A DNA stretch of 64,000 nucleotides from Janibacter terrae NBRC 107853 (GCF_001591405.1 NZ_BCUV01000007.1:434001-498000), one strand, 5' to 3'. Positions 17,715 to 25,835 are shown, counted from the stretch's first letter. Numbers and translations: made by a program. The notes: generated from the sequence alone by a model not told the origin.

Positions 17715-17768
17715 GAGTACATCCTCGTTTCCAAACGATGGAGACTCCAACCAACCCAGTGCGGTTCA

Positions 17769-17948
17769 TTCCCCAACCGGGCCGCGATCGTGCGCCTGGT
17801 CGGCGCCGTGCTGGCCGAGCAAACCGACGAATGGGCCGAAGGTCGGCGCTACCTCGGCCTCGACGTCCTGGCCCGCTGCCGCGTCAACATCGTCCCCGCC
17901 CTCGACCCCAAGATCGGAGGCGACAACCTGCCCGCATTGACCGCCTGA
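17769..17948 (+). pseudogene. IS256-family transposase, C-terminal piece
   Basis: Continuation of the interrupted transposase: PNRAAIVRLVGAVLAEQTDE through RRYLGLDVLARCRVNIVP to the stop at 17946-17948. It shows the C-terminal codons that are missing from the inverted IS256 fragment at 12.7-13.3 kb. Confidence 0.85.
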
Positions 17949-17990
17949 ACCACCAGAAGGAACACGCAGGCGCGCACCACTACCCGGGAC

Positions 17991-18572
17991 TTGACCGACC
18001 GCCGTATCGACGAGGACGTTCTCAGGGCGAGGATTCCCGGGCTGGAGGCGTTCATCCGGGCCAGGCACGATGACCTTGGCGACGTCCGGCCGGTCGCCGT
18101 GGGGTTCTCCAACGGAGCGATCACGGCGGCAGCCCTGCTTATGTTGCACCCGGACCTGCTCAGCGGCGCGGTGCTCTTCCGGCCGCTGTCTCCCTTCGTC
18201 ACCCTGCCCCTCGCGAATCTTGACGGCCTCCCAGTGCTGGTCCTCGACGGTGCGGCTGACGAGCGGCGGTCGCCCGGTGACGGGTTCCGCTGTGCTCAGG
18301 GGCTGGCAACTTTGGGGGCCGACGTGACCCACCACGTGCTGCCCGCGACGCACGCGCTCACGGACCGCGACGAGCGCCTGGCTGTCGCGTGGCTGCGTCG
18401 GACATCGAAACCTGCCCCGAGGCGGTGTCTCAGTGACCACCCTCGACCGTGTCCAAAGTTTTCCCAGACGAGCGCCCGCACTGACCATCGCGGCATCCCT
18501 GTGATGACTTTCCCTACTGACTCAAGGCGGGCCTCCGGCCCGCGCGCACGCCTCCGGCGCGCGCTCCGGTAG
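17991..18572 (+). pseudogene. 5'-truncated alpha/beta-hydrolase (phospholipase/carboxylesterase type)
   Basis: The frame enters from the IS256 end without an N-terminal third. What remains has the nucleophile elbow GFSNGA (Ser), the acid-bearing strand VLVLDGAADERR and the late His in LPATHALTD, the layout of COG0400 esterases. The homologous part ends near ERLAVAWLRR (about 18405); the codons after that to 18572 look like non-coding read-through. Loss of the substrate-entry half and oxyanion strand means no activity. Confidence 0.7.
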
Positions 18573-18962
18573 GGGCCCCCGCGCTCCGGGCTCGTTCCTC
18601 GCCCTCCGCGCACCCCCACCTCCGCACGCTTGTCGGCTGCGCAAAGGCACTTGGGCTTGAGTACGTTCCATCCCCCGGCGGCAACGATCCGAACTCTCCG
18701 AGAACCCGTCAAGGCCCAGGTGTTCGCGTGGTCCAGGTATGTCCTCCCGGACATGCGGCACGAGCCTTCGCGATGACCGGGGCCTTGACCGAACCTCTCC
18801 GAGCTCTTCTCTGCTCCGCTATCGGGGCGATGGATCTCCGTGGGCACTCGCCCGGATTTCGTCCGTACGACAACCGGGCCGACCACCCCGGCCGGGTCCC
18901 GTTGACACGGTTGTCCCCGCTAGTTCCGGTGGTCTCCCGCAGCCTTGCCGTGACGGCACAGC
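18573..18962. other. Non-coding stretch next to the att site
   Basis: No supportable gene in about 390 bp. The nearby DNA holds a perfect short hairpin GCGGGCC-TCC-GGCCCGC (18527-18543) and a run of CTCCGG/CCTCCGG repeats to about 18600. Reading frames through here on both strands match no family I know. It may contain former integration or transfer functions of the island, but nothing specific can be seen. Confidence 0.5.
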
Positions 18963-19006
18963 CTCCTAAAGAAGGTGTCGCTGGTTCGAATCCAGCCGGG
19001 GGCACC
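18963..19006 (+). other. tRNA 3'-end fragment, probable attachment site (att) of the island
   Basis: The 44 bp read as the 3' half of a tRNA, probably tRNA-Arg(CCU): anticodon-loop-like CTCCTAA, then a T-arm GCTGG-TTCGAAT-CCAGC and acceptor strand CGGGGGC followed by ACC. No D-arm or matching 5' acceptor lies upstream, so it is not a tRNA gene. Such 3' ends are the usual integrase crossover sites, and this one falls where IS-rich, lower-GC DNA gives way to ordered chromosome. The intact tRNA should lie at the other island end, outside the window. Confidence 0.7.
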
Positions 19007-19119
19007 GCTAGACCCCGTGCCTGTCAGGTGTGCGGGGGCCCGGCCCAGCTGCAGGCACAGGTGCGGCCGGCACCGAACGGGGGGTTCCGGTACCGGCCGC
19101 GGCACTGTGGTGACGTCGG

Positions 19120-19656
19120 TCAGAGACCCAGACCGGTGAGCAGACGGTTGAGCAGCGCCCCGATGCCCTGCAGGGGGCCGCCACCGTCGAGCAGACCGGC
19201 CACCGCGCAGAGCAGGTTGCCCACGAGGTTGCCTGCTCCGGGGACGGCCGTGATGTCCAGCTGGACCTGGTTGAGGTCGATGACGAGACCGAGGACGTCG
19301 AGATTCAACGGCCCAAGGTCGAGGTCGAGGATCGTGCAACCACCGCTCACGGCGAGATCGGTGACGGTCGTCGTGAAGGGAGTGCCGGCGGCGGGCAGAC
19401 CCGTGCCGGTGATGGTGCCGGTGAGCGTGATCACGCCGTCCACGGTGCGTGCCGTGAGGTTGCTGATCTGACCGGTGAAGGCGCTGCCGTCCGGCAGGGT
19501 GCCCGTCACCGCCTGCGTCGTGGCGGCCGGCTGGGCAGCGGCCACCGTCGGGGCTGCGGCAGCCTGGGGCGCGGCGGTCGCCGCGGGAGCCAGGCCGAGT
19601 GCGCCGGCTAGCGCGACGGCGGTAGCGGTGCCGATGAGGGTGCGTCGAGTGGTCAT
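19120..19656 (-). CDS. Secreted protein of unknown function
   Basis: 178 residues with a classic signal peptide (RRTLIGTATAVALAGALG, likely cleavage after ATA around residue 28). The mature part is Ala/Thr-rich, then carries TGTLPDGSAFTGQISNL, beta-rich repeats and two cysteines (GGCTILD and LLCAVAG) that could pair. The C-terminus is Gly/Leu-rich (LLDGGGPLQGIGALL). I do not recognise a domain; similar small exported proteins are common in Actinobacteria. First chromosome-type gene after the att fragment. Confidence 0.7.
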   Translation of the reverse strand: MTTRRTLIGTATAVALAGALGLAPAATAAPQAAAAPTVAAAQPAATTQAVTGTLPDGSAFTGQISNLTARTVDGVITLTGTITGTGLPAAGTPFTTTVTDLAVSGGCTILDLDLGPLNLDVLGLVIDLNQVQLDITAVPGAGNLVGNLLCAVAGLLDGGGPLQGIGALLNRLLTGLGL

Positions 19657-19810
19657 CGTTGACTCCTTGCGAAGGGGTGCCCGTGTGCGGACCGTGCAGG
19701 AGTGAAGAGTCGTCAGGGCGCCGTCGATGACGCGGCGGTCTCCCCCTTCGCCACGGGCGGCCGCCCGACAACCCGGGGGACGGCGTGGGCCCCGGGAGCC
19801 GGATCTCGCG

Positions 19811-20122
19811 TCATGCGACGGGGGTGGAGGCGTCCGGTCGGTCCGAGTGGTCCTGCTGAGTCATCGCGAACGGCGCGAGGACCTGCATGAGGAAGGCCGC
19901 GCCAGCCGTCGAGATCCGCGGCAGGTCGGGCGACGGGACGGTCGTGAGCACCTCGGCGAGGACAACGTGGTGGATCTCGGCGAGCTCGAGCACGCTCGTC
20001 CCCTCGCCGAGAGCGCGCCGGCCGATGTCGTACGCCTGGGCGAGCGCGGCCTCGTCCTCGTGCGGCAGGTAGCGGAAGAAGGCCACGCGGTAGTCCCGCA
20101 CCAGCGGCTCGCGGTCGCTCAT
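19811..20122 (-). CDS. Stand-alone RsbU N-terminal-like (RsbT-binding) protein
   Basis: 103 residues resembling the N-terminal domain of RsbU (four-helix RsbT-docking domain): YRVAFFRYLPHEDEAALAQAYDIGRRAL, then SVLELAEIHHVVLAEVL and FLMQVLAPFAM match the pattern of that domain. No PP2C phosphatase follows: the stop comes at once. Its ATG overlaps the rsbS stop (ATGA), so it belongs to the stressosome operon. By analogy it would dock on the RsbT domain of the fusion protein encoded at the start of this operon. Domain call is by eye, without a profile search. Confidence 0.65.
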   Translation of the reverse strand: MSDREPLVRDYRVAFFRYLPHEDEAALAQAYDIGRRALGEGTSVLELAEIHHVVLAEVLTTVPSPDLPRISTAGAAFLMQVLAPFAMTQQDHSDRPDASTPVA

Positions 20123-20496
20123 CGCAGCCGGTCCGACCCCTCGGCGAGCCTCGCCAGGCCGTCCTCGAGGTCCAACGCGGTGGTCAGCTGGCCGACACCC
20201 ATGCCGAGCTGGGCCATGGCGTAGGCGACGTCGGGCTGCACCCCCACGACGACGACCCGCGCCCCACGCAGGCGCGCCATCTCGGTGATGTCGCGCAGGG
20301 TCCGGGTGGCGAAGCTGTCGAGGACGTCGAGCGCGGCCACGTCGATGATGACCCCGCTGGCCCGGTGCACGCCGATCTGCCGGACGAGGTCACCGCGGAA
20401 GCGGACCATCTCCGTGTCGTCGAGGGCCGTGTGGATCGACGCGACGAGGGTGCTGCCCTGTCGCAGGATCGACACGAGTGCGGGACCGGTGCTCAC
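20119..20496 (-). CDS. rsbS: Stressosome scaffold STAS protein RsbS
   Basis: 125-residue single STAS domain. The phosphorylation segment IIDVAALDVLDSFATRTL has Ser61 at the position of the conserved RsbS serine, and AYAMAQLGMGVGQL follows as in the family. RsbS with RsbR forms the icosahedral stressosome core that holds RsbT until phosphorylated. GTG 20496 lies 1 nt beyond the rsbR stop; the 3' end overlaps the RsbU-N-like gene by 4 nt. Confidence 0.88.
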   Translation of the reverse strand: MSTGPALVSILRQGSTLVASIHTALDDTEMVRFRGDLVRQIGVHRASGVIIDVAALDVLDSFATRTLRDITEMARLRGARVVVVGVQPDVAYAMAQLGMGVGQLTTALDLEDGLARLAEGSDRLR

Positions 20497-20497
20497 G

Positions 20498-21388
20498 TCA
20501 GGTCGACGGCTCCTTCCGGATCACGGAGTAGCCGAGCAGCCTCTCGGCCTCCTCGAGACCTCCCTGGAGGTCTCCGATGGTGTTCATCTTGCTCAGGTCG
20601 ACGCCGATGGTCACGAGGGTCTGCGCGATCGTCGGTGACAACCCGGTGATGATGACGCTCGCGCCCATCAGACGTGACGCGTCGACGGTCTGCACGAGGT
20701 GGTTGGCGACGGTCTGGTCGACCTCGGGTGCGCCGGTGACGTCCATGACCACGACCTTCGCCCGGTGGGTGCGGATGCCGGCGAGGAGCTGACCGGTGAG
20801 CTGGCGGGCACGGTCGCTGTCGAGGACGCCGATGATCGGCAGGACGAGCAGCCGCTCGCGCACCGGCAGCACGGGTGTCGACAGCTCGCGGATCGAGTCC
20901 TGCTGCTGACGGATCACCCGCTCCCGCTCGTCGACGAAGCTCACGGCGACGGTGTTGGCGATCCGGTTGGCCGCGGGCTCGTACGCGTCGAGCACCTGGT
21001 TGAGCAGCCGGAAGTCGCCGTCGTACTTCTCGAAGAGCGAGCGGGCGAGGACGTCGCGCAGCAGGAGCACGATGCCGACGACCTCGTGGGTCTCCACGCC
21101 CCGGGGGATGATCCGCTCGGAGAGGTCACGGGCGTAGTGCTGCAGCGCCTCGACGCTGCCGGTCTCGAGGACCTCGACGTAGTTGTCGTAGACGGCGGTC
21201 GTCTCGGCCACCATCTCCTGCGGGGTCATCGCCTCGAGGAGGTGCGCGTCGCGGATGCGCGACGCCCACTCCTCGCTCAGCCGGGCGCGGTGCTCGCGCA
21301 GGTGCGCGACGAGCTGCGGCAGCAGTTGGTCGGCCCTCGTGAGGTCCGGTTCGTACCCGTCCTGCATCTCCTCGGGTGCCATCGTCAT
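20498..21388 (-). CDS. rsbR: Stressosome sensor protein RsbR
   Basis: 296 residues: an N-terminal sensory domain (about 15-165, helical, RsbR_N-like non-haem globin style) and a C-terminal STAS domain (about 170-290). In the STAS part, VTGAPEVDQTVANHLVQTVDA has Gln225-Thr226 where B. subtilis RsbRA has its first phospho-Thr, while the second site is kept (SPTIAQTLV, Thr257). The start ATG 21388 overlaps the stop of the sigma/RsbT fusion gene and has AGAAGGG before it, so the sensor is translated coupled to its kinase. Confidence 0.88.
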   Translation of the reverse strand: MTMAPEEMQDGYEPDLTRADQLLPQLVAHLREHRARLSEEWASRIRDAHLLEAMTPQEMVAETTAVYDNYVEVLETGSVEALQHYARDLSERIIPRGVETHEVVGIVLLLRDVLARSLFEKYDGDFRLLNQVLDAYEPAANRIANTVAVSFVDERERVIRQQQDSIRELSTPVLPVRERLLVLPIIGVLDSDRARQLTGQLLAGIRTHRAKVVVMDVTGAPEVDQTVANHLVQTVDASRLMGASVIITGLSPTIAQTLVTIGVDLSKMNTIGDLQGGLEEAERLLGYSVIRKEPST

Positions 21389-22464
21389 CCCTTCTCGATC
21401 CACTTGGTCATCGTCACGGTGGTGCCCCTGCCGATCTCGGTCTCGACGACGAGCTCGTCCATGAGGCGGCGGGCCCCTGGCAGCCCGAGCCCGAGCCCCT
21501 CGTCGGTGCTGTAGCCGTCCTGCATCGCCCGCTCGACGTCCGGGATCCCCGGACCGGTGTCACGGGCCACCACGCGGATGCCGGGACGAGGACTGGTGAG
21601 CAGCTGCACCCGGACCTCTCCGCTGCCCGCGAAGCGCACGACATTGCGGGTGATCTCGGAGACCGCGGTGGCGAGGAGGGTGAGGTCCACGCCGGTGAAG
21701 CCGGCCCGGGCCGCCAGCTCGCGGGCGGCCTGACGGGCCGTGACGATGTCAGGGTCGCCCGAGATCGGCACATGGGCCTCGTCGGGGCGCTCCGGCCCGC
21801 GCTGGCGCAGGGGCGCACCCAGCCGTTCGCACAGCTCGCACTCGAGGAGGTGGCGTGCGGCGTCGAGCTCCTCCTGGCGGCGGCGGTCGGAGCTGGAGAG
21901 GGCGACGAGGACCGGCCGGCATCGGTCGGTGGGCGGCTCGACGTCGTCGAGGGCGAGGAGGTACTCCACCCGCAGGCGCGCGCGGGTGCGCTTGAGCTGG
22001 GCGGCGACCGCACCGGCGGTCGAGCCCGTGCCCCGGGCGAGCGAGCGGGTGTCCTCGCCGGAGACCTCGTGCGCGAGGAGCAGCTGGCGCTCGCGCTCGG
22101 TGAGCCGTCCGAGCGCCGTCGACATCGCGTCCGACTGCTCCTGGGCGACGAGGAGCTCGTCGGCGGCGTCGGGCACGCTGGGGTCGAAGAGCCGGTGCGC
22201 GTTGCGGTCGGCCCGCGCCCCCTGCCGCCACATCGAGGCGACGACGTTGCGCGCGGTGGTGATCGCGTAGGGCTCGAGCATCCCGGGCTCGATCCGATGA
22301 CGCGCCGCGAGCACCCGGACGATCGTCTCCTGGACGAGGTCCTCCGCGGAGGGGTGGTTGCCCACCCGGGCCCCGACGACACGGCGCAGCACAGGGACGA
22401 GGGCCTCGACATCTTCGTCGGTTGGCTCCTCGGGACCGTCCACACGGACCGAACTCACGAGCAT
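21385..22464 (-). CDS. Fusion protein: ECF-sigma-like regions 2 and 4, Cys/His zinc motif, and RsbT-type kinase
   Basis: 359 residues from ATG 22464. Residues about 22-90 resemble sigma region 2 (SAEDLVQETIVRVL, then YAITTARNVVAS); about 113-170 resemble region 4 (ALGRLTERERQLLLAHEVSGEDTRSLA...AVAAQLKRTRARLR). Then Cys182, His205, Cys209 and Cys212 (RHLLECELC) give an anti-sigma-type HxxxCxxC site. The C-terminal part (235-359) is an RsbT/HATPase kinase: N box SEITRNVVRF (270-278), DTGPGI (302-307), GLGLGLPGARRLMDE (323-337). First gene of an operon with rsbR, rsbS and an RsbU-N-like gene. Inference: the stressosome binds and releases a promoter-recognition protein directly. Confidence 0.8.
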   Translation of the reverse strand: MLVSSVRVDGPEEPTDEDVEALVPVLRRVVGARVGNHPSAEDLVQETIVRVLAARHRIEPGMLEPYAITTARNVVASMWRQGARADRNAHRLFDPSVPDAADELLVAQEQSDAMSTALGRLTERERQLLLAHEVSGEDTRSLARGTGSTAGAVAAQLKRTRARLRVEYLLALDDVEPPTDRCRPVLVALSSSDRRRQEELDAARHLLECELCERLGAPLRQRGPERPDEAHVPISGDPDIVTARQAARELAARAGFTGVDLTLLATAVSEITRNVVRFAGSGEVRVQLLTSPRPGIRVVARDTGPGIPDVERAMQDGYSTDEGLGLGLPGARRLMDELVVETEIGRGTTVTMTKWIEKG

Positions 22465-22590
22465 GACGGTACGCCCGACGGGGATGAATTGGAGGCGGCG
22501 CGCGCGGTGGCCACCCTCGCCCCGCCGACGGCCGGCGGGCGAGCGGCCGGTAAACTGGCCCCTCGTCCCCGGACCCGTCGAGAGGACCTC

Positions 22591-25395
22591 GTGACCCTGC
22601 TGCTGCTTGCCCACTTCGTGGCGGCCGCAGCTGCGCCCGGGCTCACCAAGTTGCTCGACCGACGCTCCTTCCTCGTGCTGGCGCTCGTCCCGGCGGCGAC
22701 CTTCTGCTGGTTGCTCGCGCAGACCGCGAGGATCACCGACGGGCACCCGGTCGTCGAGCACGTCTCCTGGGTCCCGACCCTCGGCATGGACTTCGACCTG
22801 CGGCTGGGCACCCTGCAGTGGCTGCTCGGTCTGCTGGTGAGCGGCGTCGGCGCCCTGGCGCTGGTCTACTGCGCCTGGTACTTCCGGCGGGGCGACCCCA
22901 GCCTGTGGCGCTTCACCGGGGTGTTCACCGCCTTCGCCGGCGCGATGCTCGGGCTCGTCCTCGCCGACAACCTGCTCGCGCTCTACGTCTTCTGGGAGCT
23001 GACGACGGTCTTCTCCTACACGCTCATCGGGCACAACCCGGTGCGCTCGGCCAACCGCCGCGCCGCGATGCAGGCCCTGCTCGTCACGACCTTCGGCGGG
23101 CTCGCGATGCTCGTCGGCACCGTGATCATCGGCCAGACCTCGAGCTACACGATCAGCGAGGTCCTCGTCTCGCCGCCCCCGGCGGGGACGCTCACGACCA
23201 CCGCCGCACTCCTCATGCTCCTCGGCGCGCTCACCAAGTCCGCGCAGATCCCCTTCCACTTCTGGCTGCCCGGCGCCATGGCCGCCCCGACGCCCGTGAG
23301 CGCGTACCTGCACGCCGCGTCGATGGTCAAGGCGGGCATCTACCTCATCCTGCTGCTCGAGCCGATCTTCGCCGACGCCCCCGGCTGGCGGCCGGTCCTG
23401 GTCGTCCTCGGCCTGTGGACGATGGTCCTCGGCGGCTGGCGTGCCCTGCGCCAGGACGACATCAAGCTCCTGCTCGCCTACGGCACCGTGAGCCAGCTCG
23501 GGTTCATGACCGTGCTCTCGGGCATCGGCACCAAGTCCGCCGGCCTCGCCGCCCTGGCCCTCGTGCTGTCCCACGCGCTCTTCAAGTCGGTCCTCTTCTT
23601 CACCGTCGGCATCATCGACAAGGGCACGGGCACCCGTGACCTCACCCAGCTGAACGGCCTCGCGCGCAGCGCCCCGGTCCTCGCGGTCGCGGCCACGCTC
23701 TCGGCGGCCTCGATGGCCGGCCTGCCACCCCTCGTCGGCTTCGTCGCCAAGGAGTCGGCGCTCACCGCGGCCATCGAGTCCGCACACGGCCCCCTGTCGA
23801 CGACGGCGGGGTGGCTGACCGTCGTGGGCCTCGTCGCCGGCTCGACGCTCACGGTGGCCTACTCCGCGCGCTTCGTCTGGGGTGCCTTCGTGACGAAGGG
23901 GGCATCCCGCGCCGCGCCGAGCCCCACCCCCTTCGCCGCGCCCAGGGCCCTGCTCATCGCCCCGGCCCTGCTCTCCCTGACGACGCTCGCGTCGGGGTTC
24001 TTCGGCGACCCGCTCACCGAGCTCTTCCAGCCCTACGCGACGACCCTGCCGGGCGCGGAGCCGGAGCACCTGGCGCTCTGGCACGGGCTGACGCCGGCCC
24101 TCGGCCTGTCCCTGCTCGCGATCACGAGCGGCCTGGCCCTCTTCGCGGTCCGCGGGCCCTTCGCGGAGCTCCAGGGGCGGGTGCCGCAGGTCGTCGACGC
24201 CGAGCGGGTCTACCAGCGGTTCATGCGGGCGCTGGACCGCTTCGCCGTCGAGGTCACCGCGCTGTCGCAGGGCGGCTCCCTGCCGACCTACCTCGGCACG
24301 ATCTTCCTCGTCGTCATCCTGCTGCCCGGCGTCGTCGCCACCTCGGCGCTCCCGGGGTCGCAGGTGCGGCTGTGGGACACCCCCAGCCAGGCGGCCGTCG
24401 GCCTCTTCGTCATCGTCTCGGCGATCCTGTCGATCCGAGGCCGCAACCGGCTGCAGTCGGTGATGTTCGTCGGCCTGACCGGCTACGGCCTCGCGCTCCT
24501 CTTCCACCTGCACGGCGCGCCCGACCTCGCCCTGACCCAGGTGCTCGTGGAGACCTTCTCGCTCGTGCTCTTCGTCCTCGTGCTGCGCAAGCTGCCCCAG
24601 GACTTCCGCCGCCGCCCACGCACGCACCGCCGCCACTGGAAGGTCGCACTCTCCGGCGCCATCGGCCTGGCGATCTCGGCGCTCGTCGTCGCCGCCGCCA
24701 ACGCACGCATCCACGAGCCGATCTCGCGCGCCTTCCCCCGGGAGGCCTACGACTTCGGCCACGGCCGCAATGTCGTCAACGTGACGCTCGTCGACATCCG
24801 CGCCTGGGACACCCTGGGTGAGATCAGCGTCCTCGTCGCCGCCGCGACCGGCATCGCCTCCCTCGTCTTCGTGCGGACCCAGGACGTCGATCGCTCCTGG
24901 ACCCGCCGCCGCAACCAGGGGCAAATCACGCCGCTGGCCCGCGAGCGCCGCTCGGTCATCCTCGAGACCGCGACCCGCCTCGTCTTCCACGTCATGCTCG
25001 CGCTGTCGGTCTACCTGCTCTTCTCCGGCCACAACCAGGTCGGTGGCGGCTTCAGCGGCGGCCTCGTGTTCGGTCTGGCCCTGCTGGTGCGCTACCTCGC
25101 CGGCGGCCGGGAGGAGCTGGACCGGGCCGCGCCGGTGAGCGCCGGCCTCGTCCTCGGGGCGGGCCTCGTCGTCTCCGCGGTGTCGGCCCTGGCGCCGCTC
25201 GCCTTCGGCGGCACCGTCCTGCAGTCGGCGGTCCTCGAGGTCGACCTGCCGATCTGGGGCCACGTGAAGATCGTCAGCGCGCTCGGCTTCGACATCGGCG
25301 TCTACCTCATCGTCATCGGCCTCGCCCTCGACGTCGTGCGCTCCCTCGGCGCCGGCATCGACCGCCAGTCCGAGGAAGAGGAGGCCACCGCATGA
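22591..25395 (+). CDS. mrpA: Mrp Na+/H+ antiporter subunit A with fused B (MrpAB)
   Basis: 934-residue membrane protein of the cation/proton antiporter complex. The N-terminal two thirds are ND5-like (SKxxQIPFHFWLPGAM region, VSQLGFMTVLSGIGTKSAGLAA), followed by the MrpA-specific domain with HGAPDLALTQVLVETFSLVLFVLVLRKLP, and a C-terminal MrpB-type domain (ETATRLVFHVMLALSVYLLFSGHNQVGGGFSGGL). GTG 22591 with AGAGGA upstream is chosen; the frame is open for another 1.2 kb only as antisense of the rsb genes. Divergent from the stressosome operon. mrpC overlaps by 4 nt. Confidence 0.93.
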   Translation: MTLLLLAHFVAAAAAPGLTKLLDRRSFLVLALVPAATFCWLLAQTARITDGHPVVEHVSWVPTLGMDFDLRLGTLQWLLGLLVSGVGALALVYCAWYFRRGDPSLWRFTGVFTAFAGAMLGLVLADNLLALYVFWELTTVFSYTLIGHNPVRSANRRAAMQALLVTTFGGLAMLVGTVIIGQTSSYTISEVLVSPPPAGTLTTTAALLMLLGALTKSAQIPFHFWLPGAMAAPTPVSAYLHAASMVKAGIYLILLLEPIFADAPGWRPVLVVLGLWTMVLGGWRALRQDDIKLLLAYGTVSQLGFMTVLSGIGTKSAGLAALALVLSHALFKSVLFFTVGIIDKGTGTRDLTQLNGLARSAPVLAVAATLSAASMAGLPPLVGFVAKESALTAAIESAHGPLSTTAGWLTVVGLVAGSTLTVAYSARFVWGAFVTKGASRAAPSPTPFAAPRALLIAPALLSLTTLASGFFGDPLTELFQPYATTLPGAEPEHLALWHGLTPALGLSLLAITSGLALFAVRGPFAELQGRVPQVVDAERVYQRFMRALDRFAVEVTALSQGGSLPTYLGTIFLVVILLPGVVATSALPGSQVRLWDTPSQAAVGLFVIVSAILSIRGRNRLQSVMFVGLTGYGLALLFHLHGAPDLALTQVLVETFSLVLFVLVLRKLPQDFRRRPRTHRRHWKVALSGAIGLAISALVVAAANARIHEPISRAFPREAYDFGHGRNVVNVTLVDIRAWDTLGEISVLVAAATGIASLVFVRTQDVDRSWTRRRNQGQITPLARERRSVILETATRLVFHVMLALSVYLLFSGHNQVGGGFSGGLVFGLALLVRYLAGGREELDRAAPVSAGLVLGAGLVVSAVSALAPLAFGGTVLQSAVLEVDLPIWGHVKIVSALGFDIGVYLIVIGLALDVVRSLGAGIDRQSEEEEATA

Positions 25396-25835
25396 ACGCC
25401 ATCGCCCCCAGCCTCACCCTCGTCGTCGTCGCGGGTTTCCTCATCGCCTGCGGTGTCTACCTGCTCCTCGAGCGCGCCCTCACCCGGCTCCTCCTCGGGA
25501 TCGTCCTCGCGTCCAACGGCGTGGCCACGCTCTACCTCGTCGTCTCCGGACCGGCCAAGGGCGCCGCCTTCGTCGGCGACCGCCCTCCCGAGGACATGAG
25601 CGACCCCCTCCCCCAAGCCATGGTGCTCACCGCGATCGTCATCGCGCTCGCCTCGGTCGCCTTCGTCCTCTCGCTCGCCTACCGGCAGTGGCGCATCACC
25701 GGCAGCGACGACGTCCCCGACGACGCCGAGGACGACCTCATCAAGCAGCTCGCCGAGCGCGACGAGGTCTCGAGCACCTACGACCCCGACACCCAGTCCA
25801 CGACCGAGGCCGACGAGGAGGACGCCACCGCATGA
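25392..25835 (+). CDS. mrpC: Mrp antiporter subunit C
   Basis: NuoK-like three-helix subunit, 147 residues: GVYLLLERALTRLLLGIVLASNGVATLYL and DPLPQAMVLTAIVIALASVAFVLSL are typical. A roughly 40-residue acidic hydrophilic tail (DDVPDDAEDDLIKQL ... TEADEEDATA) extends beyond the usual length and is probably cytoplasmic. Overlaps mrpA and mrpD by 4 nt each. Confidence 0.92.
   Translation: MNAIAPSLTLVVVAGFLIACGVYLLLERALTRLLLGIVLASNGVATLYLVVSGPAKGAAFVGDRPPEDMSDPLPQAMVLTAIVIALASVAFVLSLAYRQWRITGSDDVPDDAEDDLIKQLAERDEVSSTYDPDTQSTTEADEEDATA

Larger units (their letters stand above)
16416..17768 (-). mobile_element. IS3-family element B with 3-bp target duplication
   Basis: 1353 bp with inverted ends TGAACCGCACTGGGT (16416) and ACCCAGTGCGGTTCA (to 17768). 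Both flanks read TTC (16413-16415 and 17769-17771); removing the element and one TTC restores the IS256 reading GIF-PNR exactly. The intact ends and duplication indicate a recent insertion. Carries orfA and orfB on the minus strand. Confidence 0.93.
15226..17992 (+). mobile_element. IS256-family element, interrupted by IS3-family element B
   Basis: Imperfect inverted ends are visible: AGTCCCCGATAGTGGTG starting near 15226 and its counterpart CACCACTACCCGGGACT ending near 17991. Without the 1353-bp IS3 insertion plus 3-bp duplication the element is about 1.4 kb. I see no clear target duplication. The right end adjoins a truncated esterase gene, so insertion or later deletion removed that gene's start. 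Confidence 0.75.

Noticed and set aside
12726-17992. Active composite transposon bounded by inverted IS256 copies
   Set aside because: One copy is truncated at both ends and the other has three lesions; no target duplication seen.
18709-19005. Minus-strand proteins such as the PPAGFEPATPSLGG frame and the GAPGWIRTSD frame
   Set aside because: These are translations of antisense tRNA-end and flanking DNA, a well-known source of spurious proteins.
18963-19006. Functional tRNA-Arg gene
   Set aside because: Only the 3' half is present: no D-arm and no matching 5' acceptor strand upstream.
21376-22590. Upstream extension of the mrpA frame
   Set aside because: It is the antisense of the rsb genes; MrpA similarity begins only at GTG 22591.
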